A DNA stretch of 40,335 bases, taken from the NCBI GenBank assembly GCA_021787365.1, contig JAJYMB010000021.1:1-40335 (forward strand). Direction: 5' to 3'. Position numbers and translations under genes: made by a program. The notes under the pieces are model-generated. The model ran no database searches. It saw nothing but the letters and a program-made list of their open reading frames with translations, and had not been told where the DNA came from. The DNA is from Actinomycetes bacterium (GTDB lineage Bacteria; Actinomycetota; Acidimicrobiia; Acidimicrobiales; Palsa-688). Position 1 is the stretch's first letter. Each line of letters starts with the position of its first letter. Positions 7,800-15,475 of this stretch are shown here, one piece after another.

Positions 7800-8015
7800 T
7801 TATAGGTGCGTCCGATATGGCGCTGGAGCCTTGCGATATCCGTTCCTGTATGCGACCTCAATAGCCCAGTAGTTCAGCTGGGCACCGCCGTTGAAGTGAC
7901 CGAGCTGCACCCAATGCTCCATTCGGTAACAAATAGGGCTTTCAGTGACTTCAGGACAGTACGAGTACTCTTTCTTTGTGAACCATTGGTCATAACGACC
8001 TCCTTCGTGTGACCC
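7800..8015 (-). pseudogene. Possible broken small gene (frame disagrees with its ribosome site)
   Basis: The minus-strand frame 8015-7800 is open for 71 residues and has a strikingly protein-like, aromatic-rich composition, for example YDQWFTKKEYSYCPEV and HFNGGAQLNYWAIEVAYRNG, ending at TAA 7802-7800. It has no good start codon. A perfect AAGGAGG site (8005-7999) and ATG (7993-7991) sit inside it in another frame, where only 39 residues follow. Either the gene lost its start through a frameshift, or it is the 3' end of a deleted gene. I do not recognise the product. Confidence 0.3.
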
Positions 8016-8227
8016 TCAGCCTCTCGGCTGGGGGACATCTCCTCTGCAAATAGCCAAAGGAGCACGAGGGCAGCTGTGTTCACTCCAAACAGCACCCAGC
8101 TAGGGACCAGCTGCGGTACCCAGCTGAACTACCTACTCGCTCATCTTACAGCACCCCGAGCCTCGCGGCCCCGGACGCGAGGCCGTGGCGATCCCGCCCC
8201 CGGGCATCTGGACCTAAGCTCCCGGTG

Positions 8228-8551
8228 ATGCCCAGTTACAACGACACTGCTGAGCTGTGGGTTGGGGAAGAGCACCACGATGTCACAGTCAGCTTGAGCT
8301 ACAGCGCAACGCCCCTGGTTGTAGAGGGGATGGGCGGCCAGTTCGAGGTGGCTCGGGCGGTGGACTGGGGAGGTGAGTTGTACGGCCTGTCCAAGTCGCA
8401 ACTCATCCACTTGCATACTTCGGGTGCAGACCTAACGATCCGGGTCCGAGGGGGAAGCGAGGGGACGGTGAAGGTGACTGACCTCAACCTCGAAGCCGAT
8501 CCGCCGTACGGCATCCTGAAGGGGTTTGGCCGAGAAGGGCCACCCTTCTAG
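8228..8551 (+). CDS. Unknown 107-aa protein
   Basis: A small protein from ATG 8228, or GTG 8225 for one more residue; no distinct ribosome binding site is seen. It is mostly beta-rich with alternating hydrophobic residues (ELWVGEEHHDVTVSLSYS and DLTIRVRGGSEGTVKVTDL), consistent with a small barrel or sandwich. It has no cysteines, signal peptide or membrane segment. I do not recognise the family. It lies between the SIR2 gene and the SprT-like gene without overlap to either. Confidence 0.5.
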   Translation: MPSYNDTAELWVGEEHHDVTVSLSYSATPLVVEGMGGQFEVARAVDWGGELYGLSKSQLIHLHTSGADLTIRVRGGSEGTVKVTDLNLEADPPYGILKGFGREGPPF

Positions 8552-8569
8552 TGCCGAGGGTCGTGCTGG

Positions 8570-8680
8570 TTATCCTCTGCCGCGCAGTACCTGGCTGATC
8601 GACATGCCTGACCGTTCGGCGACAGCCCTGTAGCTGGTCTCAGACCTTGGCCGGCCTCCGGGGTGTCGTGTCGGCGCCAT
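8570..8680 (-). CDS. 36-aa helix-turn-helix-like micro-ORF or fragment
   Basis: ATG 8680 to TAA 8572-8570 encodes 36 residues. The segment SYRAVAERSGMSISQVLRG has the spacing of a helix-turn-helix (helix, Gly at the turn, second helix). The basic lead GGRPRS resembles hinge or DNA-contact tails of resolvases and regulators. It may be the remnant of a regulator or resolvase gene. No strong ribosome binding site is seen. Confidence 0.3.
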   Translation of the reverse strand: MAPTRHPGGRPRSETSYRAVAERSGMSISQVLRGRG

Positions 8681-8853
8681 CACAAGGGTCGGTGCCCAAG
8701 ACTACTCGCGTAGTGTCCTCCGCGCAGTTGCTCGTTCTACTTGACAACATACTGCCGGCTAACAAATCTAGGATCCGAGAGTGGGTTTGCTACGGCTGGG
8801 CTTGTTAGCCTGGGCCGGCGGCTCACAGGCTCCTCCACGAAGGGACAGCCGGT

Positions 8854-9480
8854 GTGCCAAGGAGCTGTGTACCTCGGGCGACTGAAGGGAAGCCCGGACG
8901 ATCCTCCCCACTGCATTACAATGCATCCACGGACCGTACAACCATCACCGAGGACGATCGGGCCGCTTTGGAGAACCTCTGGGGCGACGCTGATATTTGG
9001 GTCGCTGATACCTGGAGCCAGCTAAATGACCAGTGTTTCAGCGGGAATCTTCGCTACTGCGGCGTCGTCTGGGCAACACGCAAGAGGGTCGCTGGGCATG
9101 GACCGCTTGGGCGCATCACCCTACACCCGGCCTTGCTTGACCCAAAGCCTTGGGCGAACAGGTTTGGCAAGATTTGGACCTACTCGGTGGAGAAGCTGGG
9201 TTCAGCTTATGCCGCCGACACCCTCGTCCATGAGATGGCTCACGCCTGGTTGCTTCAGCTAGGCGAAGCCGACCACGAGGACCACAACTCTCAGGCGTGG
9301 TGTGACGAGATCGTGAGGCTAACCCCTCTGCTCGGCTTAGCTGCTGTCAAGGCCGAGCGGGTCGTTGGTCAGCCTCGTGACGGCTTTCTATCCAAGAGCC
9401 CGCTCAGGAGTTGGCCACACGAAGGGTTACGTTCGCCGGGTTACTACACAGCCAAGGGCCGGTTACCTGTCCGGTTTTGA
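8854..9480 (+). CDS. SprT-like zinc metalloprotease
   Basis: A 208-aa frame from GTG 8854. The start is uncertain, because the first 35 residues look unlike a protein and the domain proper begins near residue 36 (DRAALENLWGDADIWVADTW). The core has HEMAH at 126-130 (HExxH, zinc ligands His126 and His130, catalytic Glu127) and a likely third ligand His144 in EDHNSQAWC, in the arrangement of SprT/Spartan-type proteases. In eukaryotes that family cleaves DNA-protein crosslinks; bacterial accessory-island copies are largely uncharacterised. The C-terminal 50 residues are basic and of low complexity. It stands alone between the unknown 107-aa gene and the toxin-antitoxin pair. Confidence 0.7.
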   Translation: MPRSCVPRATEGKPGRSSPLHYNASTDRTTITEDDRAALENLWGDADIWVADTWSQLNDQCFSGNLRYCGVVWATRKRVAGHGPLGRITLHPALLDPKPWANRFGKIWTYSVEKLGSAYAADTLVHEMAHAWLLQLGEADHEDHNSQAWCDEIVRLTPLLGLAAVKAERVVGQPRDGFLSKSPLRSWPHEGLRSPGYYTAKGRLPVRF

Positions 9481-9805
9481 CCGTGGCTTCGGGAGTCCAA
9501 GGCCGTGCCGCTCAGGGCAGGGTCGGAGGCAAGATAGGCGAGCCTTGTGTGTCGCGAACGATCGTATGCGGACGCGGTTGGCTTACGACGCGTTCTCCCA
9601 GGTGGCTGGTGTAACGCTACCCGTGTCCGGACCTATGTAACGCCAACGCCCTTTGGTGTTACAGGGCTGTTGGGCCGGCTACGGACAGGTGCCAACAGCC
9701 GACCAGAACCCGACGCCCAGCGAGACGTCCGGGCGGTCGGGGCAGGTGCGGCTTTCGGCCGCCCGGGTTCGTGCTTTCGTTGTCCCTACCCAACGCCGTG
9801 CCAGT
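9481..9805. other. Intergenic region with palindrome before the toxin gene
   Basis: No gene is supported. TGTAACGCCA (9636-9645) and TGGTGTTACA (9654-9663) form an inverted repeat with one mismatch, and the half-site TGTAACGC also occurs at 9610-9617. It lies upstream of the toxin-antitoxin genes and could be the operator used by the antitoxin for autoregulation. Confidence 0.4.
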
Positions 9806-10315
9806 ATGACGGCCGTGGCGCCGCGCCGATCTGAAGCAGATCCTTCTCCGAGAAGACCCCTCAGGTGGACTGTTGAGTACTACGCCACGGCGTCCGGTGC
9901 TGCGCCAGTGCTCGAGTGGTTACGTGGGCTCCCGGAGGCCAAGCGAGCGGCGTGGCTGGCGTTCGTGGACTTCGCGCTCGTGCCGATGGGCAAGGACATC
10001 GGCCAGTCCGGCTACGTCAAAGCCCTCGGCCAGGGCCTCTTCGAGCTCCGGGTCGACCACGACGCCGCTGAGCTGGCGCAAGTCTTCGGCGTAGACCTCT
10101 CCACTCGCCCCGAGCTCGCCGACCTGGCCGCCGAGGGGATCCTGCTGCGCGTGTTTTGCACCTTCTACGGCGACAAGGTTGTCCTGCTCCTGTCTGGGCT
10201 CGACAAGGGGGCCGACCCGAAGGCCCAGCCGAGGGCGGTCCGAGCTGCCCGAAAGCTCTTGGCCGACTGGCAGGCCGAGCAGGCGACAGCCAGGCGTCGT
10301 TCCCCCAAGCGCTGA
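9806..10315 (+). CDS. RelE/HigB-type toxin (Gp49-like)
   Basis: A 169-aa protein from ATG 9806. Residues 25-145 match the phage-derived Gp49-like/HigB toxin family, mRNA interferases or translation inhibitors: WTVEYYATASGAAPVLEWLRG, then GLFELRVDH, then ILLRVFCTFYGDKVVLLLSGLDKG and a terminal Lys/Arg helix. The family usually runs 100-120 residues, so there are about 25 extra residues at the start and a basic tail (QATARRRSPKR). An XRE-type antitoxin gene follows after 86 bases, the toxin-first order typical of HigBA pairs. The gap is longer than in most toxin-antitoxin operons, so the antitoxin may have its own promoter. Ribosome cutting is inferred from the family only. Confidence 0.75.
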   Translation: MTAVAPRRSEADPSPRRPLRWTVEYYATASGAAPVLEWLRGLPEAKRAAWLAFVDFALVPMGKDIGQSGYVKALGQGLFELRVDHDAAELAQVFGVDLSTRPELADLAAEGILLRVFCTFYGDKVVLLLSGLDKGADPKAQPRAVRAARKLLADWQAEQATARRRSPKR

Positions 10316-10401
10316 CTGGCCATGTCGGTCCGTCGTGTAGAGTGATGGGTGAAAGGCCATCGCTTCGGCTACAGCCGGAGCCCCGACTGCAAGGAGCCAC
10401 G

Positions 10402-10848
10402 ATGCCCACCCTCCGCCACGACGATGTGCGGAACGAGCTTCTCACGGGCCTCAGCCAGGCTGGCCGTCGCCAGTACGAGGCGTTCGGGGCGGTGCACGAA
10501 GCTCGTCAAGTAACGGTCCGGCTCGCTGAGCTGCGAGAAGAAGCGAACCTCTCCCAACGTCAGGCCGCTAAGCATGCTGGGGTGGACCAGGCGGATCTGT
10601 CGCGGATCGAGTCGGGCCAGGTAACGCCCTCCCTTCCAACGCTGCTCAGGCTGCTCGATGCCGTTGGCGGCACCCTGATCGTCGCCCGTAGACGCTCGTC
10701 ACCGCCATCACCCGAGAGCTCTCGGCCATCGCCAGCCCGGCGCACGAACGGGTCGAGCGCGCGCACCAGGAGCGCCGGTCGACTGCAACGGACGAATAAA
10801 GCCCTTGCCCGTACGGCTGCGGGCGGCGGGAAGCGACGCTCGGCCTGA
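10402..10848 (+). CDS. XRE-family antitoxin (HigA-like)
   Basis: A 148-aa protein starting at ATG 10402 behind AAGGAG (10391-10396). A helix-turn-helix lies at about residues 45-95: LAELREEANLSQRQAAKHAG, then DQADLSRIESGQVTPSLPTL, typical of the Cro/XRE fold. The first 40 residues may contact the toxin. Residues 95-148 form an unusual basic, Ser/Arg/Pro-rich tail with no predicted fold. The protein should neutralise the upstream HigB-like toxin and repress the pair. Partner assignment rests on adjacency and on the common HigBA architecture. Confidence 0.75.
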   Translation: MPTLRHDDVRNELLTGLSQAGRRQYEAFGAVHEARQVTVRLAELREEANLSQRQAAKHAGVDQADLSRIESGQVTPSLPTLLRLLDAVGGTLIVARRRSSPPSPESSRPSPARRTNGSSARTRSAGRLQRTNKALARTAAGGGKRRSA

Positions 10849-10956
10849 CTGCCCGTGTCGCCAAGTAGCCCTGCCCAGGCCCACCGCCCGGTCGCGCCAA
10901 CTCAAGGGGACCTTTCAGGGTGGGCCACTCTCGTGCCGCCCATTTTCGGCCGGGGC

Positions 10957-11340
10957 CTAGCTTGCGAGGCGAGCTTGCTGCCCCTTCGCTCTGCCCGTCC
11001 CAGGCACCGCCGCCTCTCCCCCATCGCCTTTCTTGCCGCGCCGTAGGGCCGTTACCCCGAGGGCCCTCAGTTCGCGCCCTGGGATCCCCAGTAGCCCCGC
11101 GACCTCGTCCGCCTGCATCCCCGTCCCGAGGAGCTCAGCCACGGCTTTCGCCTTCGCCTCTGCCACATCTGTCTGCGCCCGCTCCCACGCGGCCTTGGCG
11201 TCCTCCAGCTGTGCGCTTGCCCGCGCGAACGAGCGCGCCGCGGCCGTGCGCACAGCGAGCCGTTCCTTGGTGGCAGCCCCCTCCTGGGAAGCTATCTGCT
11301 TGAGCCGCAGGGCGACTCGGTCATCGAACTGGCGTGCCAT
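10957..11340 (-). CDS. Small helical protein with C-terminal HTH-like segment
   Basis: A 127-aa protein; I take ATG 11340, where coding-like composition begins. Residues 1-80 are strongly helical and coiled-coil-like (RLKQIASQEGAATKERLAV, later AWERAQTDVAEAKAKA). Residues 85-105 (GMQADEVAGLLGIPGRELRA) have helix-turn-helix spacing. This layout is common for small proteins carried by actinobacterial plasmids and integrative elements, but I cannot name a function. It is divergent from the ClpX-zinc-finger gene, and the region between them holds a repeat array (11425-11506). Upstream in-frame extension to 11625 crosses that array and is unlikely to be coding. Confidence 0.55.
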   Translation of the reverse strand: MARQFDDRVALRLKQIASQEGAATKERLAVRTAAARSFARASAQLEDAKAAWERAQTDVAEAKAKAVAELLGTGMQADEVAGLLGIPGRELRALGVTALRRGKKGDGGEAAVPGTGRAKGQQARLAS

Positions 11341-11424
11341 GTAGGCAAAGCTAGTGCCGCGGGTGCAACTGGGTGAAAGACCGGTGCAGACGGGGCGCTG
11401 GACGTGTCGGGCGGGAACGGGGCC

Positions 11425-11506
11425 AAAACTGCAGTGAGACGGCGGGGCGAAAATGTAGAGCCCAGGTAAAACGGTAGTGGGCCCTTCCAGCGAGAAAATG
11501 GCAGTG
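11425..11506 (-). repeat. Array of four degenerate repeats, left copy
   Basis: Plus-strand units are AAAACTGCAGTG (11425-11436), AAAATGTAGAG (11450-11460), AAAACGGTAGTGG (11468-11480) and AAAATGGCAGTG (11495-11506). The spacings are 18-27 bases. The same unit appears in the opposite orientation at 12469-12564, so the two arrays are inverted around the ClpX-zinc-finger gene. Confidence 0.55.
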
Positions 11507-11708
11507 AAGGCCGGCCGATGCTGGGCCTTGACAACGCCGGTGGCCTCATCCCACAATGGCTGCTGGCAAGGCCTATGCCTAACCTCCAGCGGCCTTCCCC
11601 AGCAAGGCCGGCCTAGCGGGGGCAAAGGGGATGATGTCCTCGGGTCGGCATCCGGTCATGGTGCCAGGACGCGTCGCTGGGGGACGTGCTCCGGCACGAG
11701 GAGATCGG

Positions 11709-12305
11709 ATGACGGAGAGGAAGCACCTGAAGCGCCTCGTACGAGCCCGTGCAGCCAAGACCGGCGAGCCCTATGCCGCCGCCCTCCGCCATGTCCGCTC
11801 CCGGCAAAAGGAGGAAGCTATGCCCAACCCGTCCGAGCACCCTCCCACCGAAGGGCCACCGGGCAGCGAGCTCGTCCAGTGCTCCTTCTGTGCGAAGAGC
11901 CAGCGCGAAGTCGCGAAGATCATCGCCGGCCCCGGCGTGTACATCTGCAACGAGTGCATCGACCTGTGCAACGACATCATCTCGGAGGAGGCCATGGCCG
12001 AACCGGGGGGTGACACAGCTAGACCGGTCCCTGGCCGTGTTCGCCAGAGGCCAAGTGCCAAGCCTTCGACAGGGCAGGCACCAGCTCCGGCCTACACCTC
12101 GCAGCTTCCGACCGAGCTACTGCTGGACCTTTTGAAGGGGACCATGACGACCCTGGCCAAAGTGGAGGCCGACGTGCGCCGCAAGGTGGCAGAAGCACGC
12201 AGCCGCGGCGTCGGTTGGGACGCCATCGGCGAGGCGCTCGGGCTCAGTCCCCAAGACGCCGAGGAGCGCTTCGGGGTAGCACCGCCCGGATGGCGTCGAG
12301 CCTGA
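11709..12305 (+). CDS. ClpX-type zinc-finger protein, no ATPase domain
   Basis: A 198-aa protein from ATG 11709 with a GAGGAGA site just upstream. Residues 55-92 reproduce the ClpX N-terminal zinc-binding domain: Cys58 and Cys61 in QCSFCAKSQ, Cys80 and Cys83 in [10 protein letters not shown]. In ClpX this domain dimerises and recruits substrates and adaptors such as SspB, but the AAA+ ATPase that should follow is absent. Residues 1-35 ([20 protein letters not shown]) form a basic helical module. Residues 145-198 hold helices ending in [20 protein letters not shown], an HTH-like segment. It could be a decoy or adaptor for host ClpXP, or a DNA-binding regulator using the same zinc fold. It lies between two inverted repeat arrays. 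Confidence 0.7.
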   Translation: MTERKHLKRLVRARAAKTGEPYAAALRHVRSRQKEEAMPNPSEHPPTEGPPGSELVQCSFCAKSQREVAKIIAGPGVYICNECIDLCNDIISEEAMAEPGGDTARPVPGRVRQRPSAKPSTGQAPAPAYTSQLPTELLLDLLKGTMTTLAKVEADVRRKVAEARSRGVGWDAIGEALGLSPQDAEERFGVAPPGWRRA

Positions 12306-12468
12306 ACCCCAAGCGGTGGTGGGCCACGTAATGATCGCTGACGCCCTCGTCCTTTGTCGGAGACGGGCCCCCGGTCGACAGTACCGCCGAGCGCTCGCCA
12401 CCCCCCCGGCCAACCCCGCTCGACCGCCTGTCGCCGTCCGCCCCCCCCTTAGGGAAGGCGCCCGAGCC

Positions 12469-12564
12469 CACTGCCATTTTTGCCGGGACGACTGCCATTT
12501 TCATCGCGAACGCCACTTCCACTTTTCGTCGGGATCTCCACTGCCACTTTTCGTCGGGATCTAC
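12469..12564 (+). repeat. Array of four degenerate repeats, right copy
   Basis: Units are CACTGCCATTTTT (12469-12481), ACTGCCATTTT (12491-12501), CACTTCCACTTTT (12513-12525) and CACTGCCACTTTT (12539-12551). The last two belong to a perfect 19-bp direct repeat, CCACTTTTCGTCGGGATCT, at 12519-12537 and 12544-12562. Spacing is 21-25 bases. The orientation is opposite to the array at 11425-11506. Multiple internal repeats in inverted ends are typical of IS21-family termini; plasmid iterons are the alternative. Confidence 0.6.
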
Positions 12565-12728
12565 AGCGTGCCGGCAGAAGTTGGAGTACTCTTGCAGCGG
12601 CAGCGAAGAAGGCTAAAGGGCGACCTGCCCGGCGCCGAAGTAGCGATCGGCGCGTGCCATACTGCTGCTGTCCCGACCGGATCTGCGAAGCCACTCCCCC
12701 GCACCGCGTTTCTACAGCAGCAAGATAT

Positions 12729-12775
12729 GCGATCAGGTGACCTGATCGCCCCCGGTCCTTGCCTCGGACCGGGGG
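12729..12775. other. oriT: Candidate oriT: two adjacent perfect inverted repeats
   Basis: GCGATCAGGT and ACCTGATCGC (12729-12749, one-base centre) form a perfect palindrome. It is followed directly by CCCCCGGTCC and GGACCGGGGG (12749-12775, 7-base loop), a perfect 10-bp hairpin. They end just before the mobC-like and relaxase genes, where transfer origins commonly lie. The nick site cannot be located from sequence alone. A transcription terminator or a MobC operator is the alternative. Confidence 0.5.
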
Positions 12776-12793
12776 AACGTGCATTCTGGTGGC

Positions 12794-13417
12794 ATGCGGG
12801 AAGAGGCGGGCGGGGCCGCGGTAAGCGGGCGTTCTGTGGGCCGAACGGCGCCTCGGGAGGCGCCGGGGAGGGACGGGGGTCGGCCACCGTTCCAGGCCCA
12901 CGCGGCACCGGACGGAGGGCTCCCCAGGGGGGAGGACGTTGCCGGCGGAGCGGGCGAAGAGAGGGCCGAGCCGCCCCGTGGAGAGAGGCAGGCCCGGCCC
13001 GACAGTGCCCTCACGACGGCCCGGCCGGGGGGCCGGATGCGGCGGCGCACAGGTGGGCGGAAGCGTGTCGTGAAGGTGTTGTTGGCGCCCGAAGAAGAGG
13101 CCTGGGTCGTCCCCAAAGCCGCGGCCGAAGGGGTCTCGGTACAGCGGCTACTCGTCGAGTCGGCCATGCCCGAGGGCCGTCCGAGCCTTCTCGCCCGGCG
13201 CGCCCTCTACCGCGAGTTCCTGGCTGTGGCGAGGGACCTCCACGGGGCCTGCGTGAACCTGAACCAGCTCACCCACATAGCCCATGTGCGCCGCGACATC
13301 CCGAGCGGTGCCGACGAGGTCCTGGCCGAAGTGCGGGGGGCCGGCAAGCGCATGGCCGAGCTGGCGGCGCTCTTGACGGCCGCCGGGGGAGGCTCCCGAG
13401 GAGAGGCGCGACGATGA
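12794..13417 (+). CDS. MobC-like relaxosome accessory protein
   Basis: A 207-aa protein; the start is ATG 12794 or GTG 12779, neither with a strong ribosome site. The first 90 residues are Gly/Arg/Pro-rich and probably disordered. The rest resembles mobilisation proteins of the MobC type: a basic RHH-like segment (KRVVKVLLAPEEEAWVVPKA), then SVQRLLVESAM and a C-terminal helical domain with the typical LVAVARDLHGACVNLNQLTHIAH-like pattern (here positions near 13220-13290), ending in helices before the stop. MobC proteins bind oriT and help the relaxase melt and nick it. The gene precedes the relaxase by 19 bases and follows the candidate oriT, the usual mobC-relaxase order. Confidence 0.75.
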   Translation: MREEAGGAAVSGRSVGRTAPREAPGRDGGRPPFQAHAAPDGGLPRGEDVAGGAGEERAEPPRGERQARPDSALTTARPGGRMRRRTGGRKRVVKVLLAPEEEAWVVPKAAAEGVSVQRLLVESAMPEGRPSLLARRALYREFLAVARDLHGACVNLNQLTHIAHVRRDIPSGADEVLAEVRGAGKRMAELAALLTAAGGGSRGEARR

Positions 13418-13436
13418 GCGCCGGGGACGCCGGGAC

Positions 13437-15110
13437 GTGATCGCGAAGGTGACGAGGGGCCGGGAGCCCAGTGGTGCGGTGCGCTACCTGTTCGGCCCGG
13501 GGAGGGAGGCCGAGCACACCGACCCCCACGTCGTGGCGGCTTCGGCGGCGCTCCGGGTGGAGGCAGGCTTTCATCCGGACAAGGCCGGGCTCGAGGAGCT
13601 GGCGGCCGCGATGGACGTGCCGCACACGCTGTTCGGCACCGAGGTAGCCGACGGGCCCTGCTGGCACGTGGCGCTGTCGACAAAGGGCGGCGTGGACCGG
13701 GACTTGAGCGACACCGAATGGGCCGAGGTGGCCCGCGAGGCAATGCGCCGGCACGGCTTCGACGCCACAGACGGCCAGGCCCCGTGCCGCTGGGTGGCCG
13801 TCCGCCACGGCCGCTCGGAGAAGGGCAACGACCACGTGCACGTCGTCGTGAACCTGGTGCGCGAGGACGGGAAAGTGGCGCGCACGGCCAACGACTTCCG
13901 CCGGCTCAGCCGCCTCTGTGCCGACATGGAGGCCCGCTACGGGCTCTCGGTCGTCGAGGGGCGGGCCAAGAAGGCCGCCATGCCCGGGCTCAGCCGGGCC
14001 GAGGCCGAGAAGGCCAAGCGCACGAAGCGGGCCGAAACCGAGCGCGAGGAGCTCGCCCGGGTGGTGCGCGGAGCGGCCACCGTCGCCACCAGCGAATCAG
14101 ACTTTGTGCGGCTGCTCCGTGACGCCGGGCTCGCCGCCAGGCCCCGTCATGACCGCGCCGGGGCCCACCGGGTGACCGGTTACGCGGTCGCCGAGGCGCC
14201 TACCGACGGTGGCGTGGCGGTCTTCTTTGGCGGGGGCAAGCTGGCGAGGGACCTGTCGCTCCCCGCCCTCCGGGCACGCTGGCAAGACGGCGAGGCCGAG
14301 CGCCAGGAGGCCGCCGCCGAGTGGGGCGAGGAGGCGCCGGCCAGGGGCGCGCACGAGGCCCCCCGTGCAGGGCGCCGCCCCACCTACGGCTGGGCCGAGG
14401 CGAGAAAGCTCTGGGGCGCAGGAGCTTCCCAGGGGGGCGGCACCAGCGGGCAGCCCAGCACTCGCCCGGGCCCGGCCGGGTTGGGAGAAGCGGCGGAGGA
14501 CCTGGGCGAAGTGGTACGCCGGCTCGGCGCCGTGCCGGCCGACGACGTAAGCACCTGGCGGGCGGTCGCCTCGGACGTGGCCGGGGCGCTGGCCGTCCTG
14601 TCGGGCCGCTTGGAGCGCTCACCAGGGCCGCTAGCGCAGGCCTCGGGCCTCCTCGCCCGCTCGGCCCAAGGGCCCCGGCAGGGACCGGAGAGGGGCAGGC
14701 AGTTCCCCCGGGGCACCCTCGAGTCGGTGGCGGCCCTCATGGCCCAGGCCGACCTCGACGAGGACACACCGGCCGCTTGGAGGCTCCTCTTCGCAGAGCT
14801 GCTCCGGGTGGCCCAGGCGGTCCACGACGCCCACCTGGCGCGCTCCGAGACGGAACAGGCAGACCGCCTCGCCGGGGAGGCACGAAAGGCCCTGGAGGAG
14901 GCGAGGGCGCGCCTCGGCTCCCTCGAGGCGCCCCGGGACGAGCTCCCCGAGGTGGTCGAGGCTGCCCAGCAGAGGGCCGCCCGGGCAGACGAGGAGGAGG
15001 CCTCCAGGCGCCGGCGCCGCCAGAGGCGCCAAGGCGGACTCACGCCCGGGCAGTTGGCCGCGACGACGAAGCGGCCTGCGCCCGAGCAGTCCCCGGAGGT
15101 GACGAGGTGA
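13437..15110 (+). CDS. Relaxase (mobilisation nuclease)
   Basis: A 557-aa protein from GTG 13437. The N-terminal 170 residues form a relaxase domain: possible nucleophile Tyr17 in VRYLFGPG, CWHVALSTKGG near 75-85, and the metal-binding histidines His133 and His135 in GNDHVHVVVN. Such enzymes nick oriT, stay attached to the 5' end and lead the strand into the recipient through the coupling protein. The architecture (short relaxase plus long Ala/Arg/Glu-rich helical tail, no helicase domain) resembles MobP/VirD2-like relaxases of actinobacterial elements. The coupling protein and T4SS genes lie 21 kb away at 35.5-40.3 kb. Residues 180-340 include a second small domain (FVRLLRDAGLAARPR, later VAVFFGGGKLARDLSL). 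Confidence 0.85.
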   Translation: MIAKVTRGREPSGAVRYLFGPGREAEHTDPHVVAASAALRVEAGFHPDKAGLEELAAAMDVPHTLFGTEVADGPCWHVALSTKGGVDRDLSDTEWAEVAREAMRRHGFDATDGQAPCRWVAVRHGRSEKGNDHVHVVVNLVREDGKVARTANDFRRLSRLCADMEARYGLSVVEGRAKKAAMPGLSRAEAEKAKRTKRAETEREELARVVRGAATVATSESDFVRLLRDAGLAARPRHDRAGAHRVTGYAVAEAPTDGGVAVFFGGGKLARDLSLPALRARWQDGEAERQEAAAEWGEEAPARGAHEAPRAGRRPTYGWAEARKLWGAGASQGGGTSGQPSTRPGPAGLGEAAEDLGEVVRRLGAVPADDVSTWRAVASDVAGALAVLSGRLERSPGPLAQASGLLARSAQGPRQGPERGRQFPRGTLESVAALMAQADLDEDTPAAWRLLFAELLRVAQAVHDAHLARSETEQADRLAGEARKALEEARARLGSLEAPRDELPEVVEAAQQRAARADEEEASRRRRRQRRQGGLTPGQLAATTKRPAPEQSPEVTR

Positions 15111-15124
15111 GCGCTGTTCAGCGG

Positions 15125-15475
15125 CCGAGGTGTCCGACGTTCGCAGGACCGTGCCGTCAGTCCCCGCGCCAGGCTGGTGGGCGGCACCGCAGGGCACCTC
15201 GAGCGAGCGGGTGTCCTTGGTGAAGGTGGCCCATCCGGCGTCGCGCAGCGCCCGGATCGTCGCTACCCGGCGCGGCCAGCCCATCGCTGCACAGAGCTCT
15301 GACCAGAGCGGTCCTTCCCCGTGCTCGGTCCGCCAGGCCCACACCCACTCTGCTGCTCTCGCCCCGTCGGCTTCGACGAGCTGACGGGCGCGCGCTTCAG
15401 ACGGGCATTCTTGGCTGCCTTACTCTCGGCCCAGGTGGCCACAGCCGCCTTGAGGTGCGCTCCGACACCACCCTC
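15125..15475 (-). pseudogene. Broken gene fragment with HTH-like core
   Basis: Minus-strand frames give GPLWSELCAAMGWPRR and ATIRALRDAGWATFTKDTRS, a convincing wHTH-like pattern, preceded by RQLVEADGARAAEWVWAW. In another frame further upstream, VATWAESKAAKNARLKRA would continue into RQLVEAD. A two-base shift in a CGCGCG tract at about 15387-15396 joins them. The fragment runs into the ISKra4 remnant at its 5' side and into the antisense of the relaxase at its 3' side, so both ends are lost. Function unknown; it was probably a small element-borne DNA-binding protein. Confidence 0.45.

Larger units (their letters stand above)
12306..12793. other. Non-coding region upstream of the mobilisation genes
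   Basis: Nearly 490 bases without a supported gene. It holds the right repeat array (12469-12564) and the paired inverted repeats proposed as oriT (12729-12775). The long open frames crossing it run through repeats and have no conserved motifs. Confidence 0.5.

Noticed and set aside
12469..12564. CRISPR array
   Set aside because: Units are only 11-19 bases, degenerate, with no regular spacers and no cas genes nearby.
12316..13440. 374-residue plus-strand frame upstream of and across mobC
   Set aside because: It crosses repeat arrays and hairpins and overlaps the MobC-like gene in a frame of Arg/Gly-rich composition.
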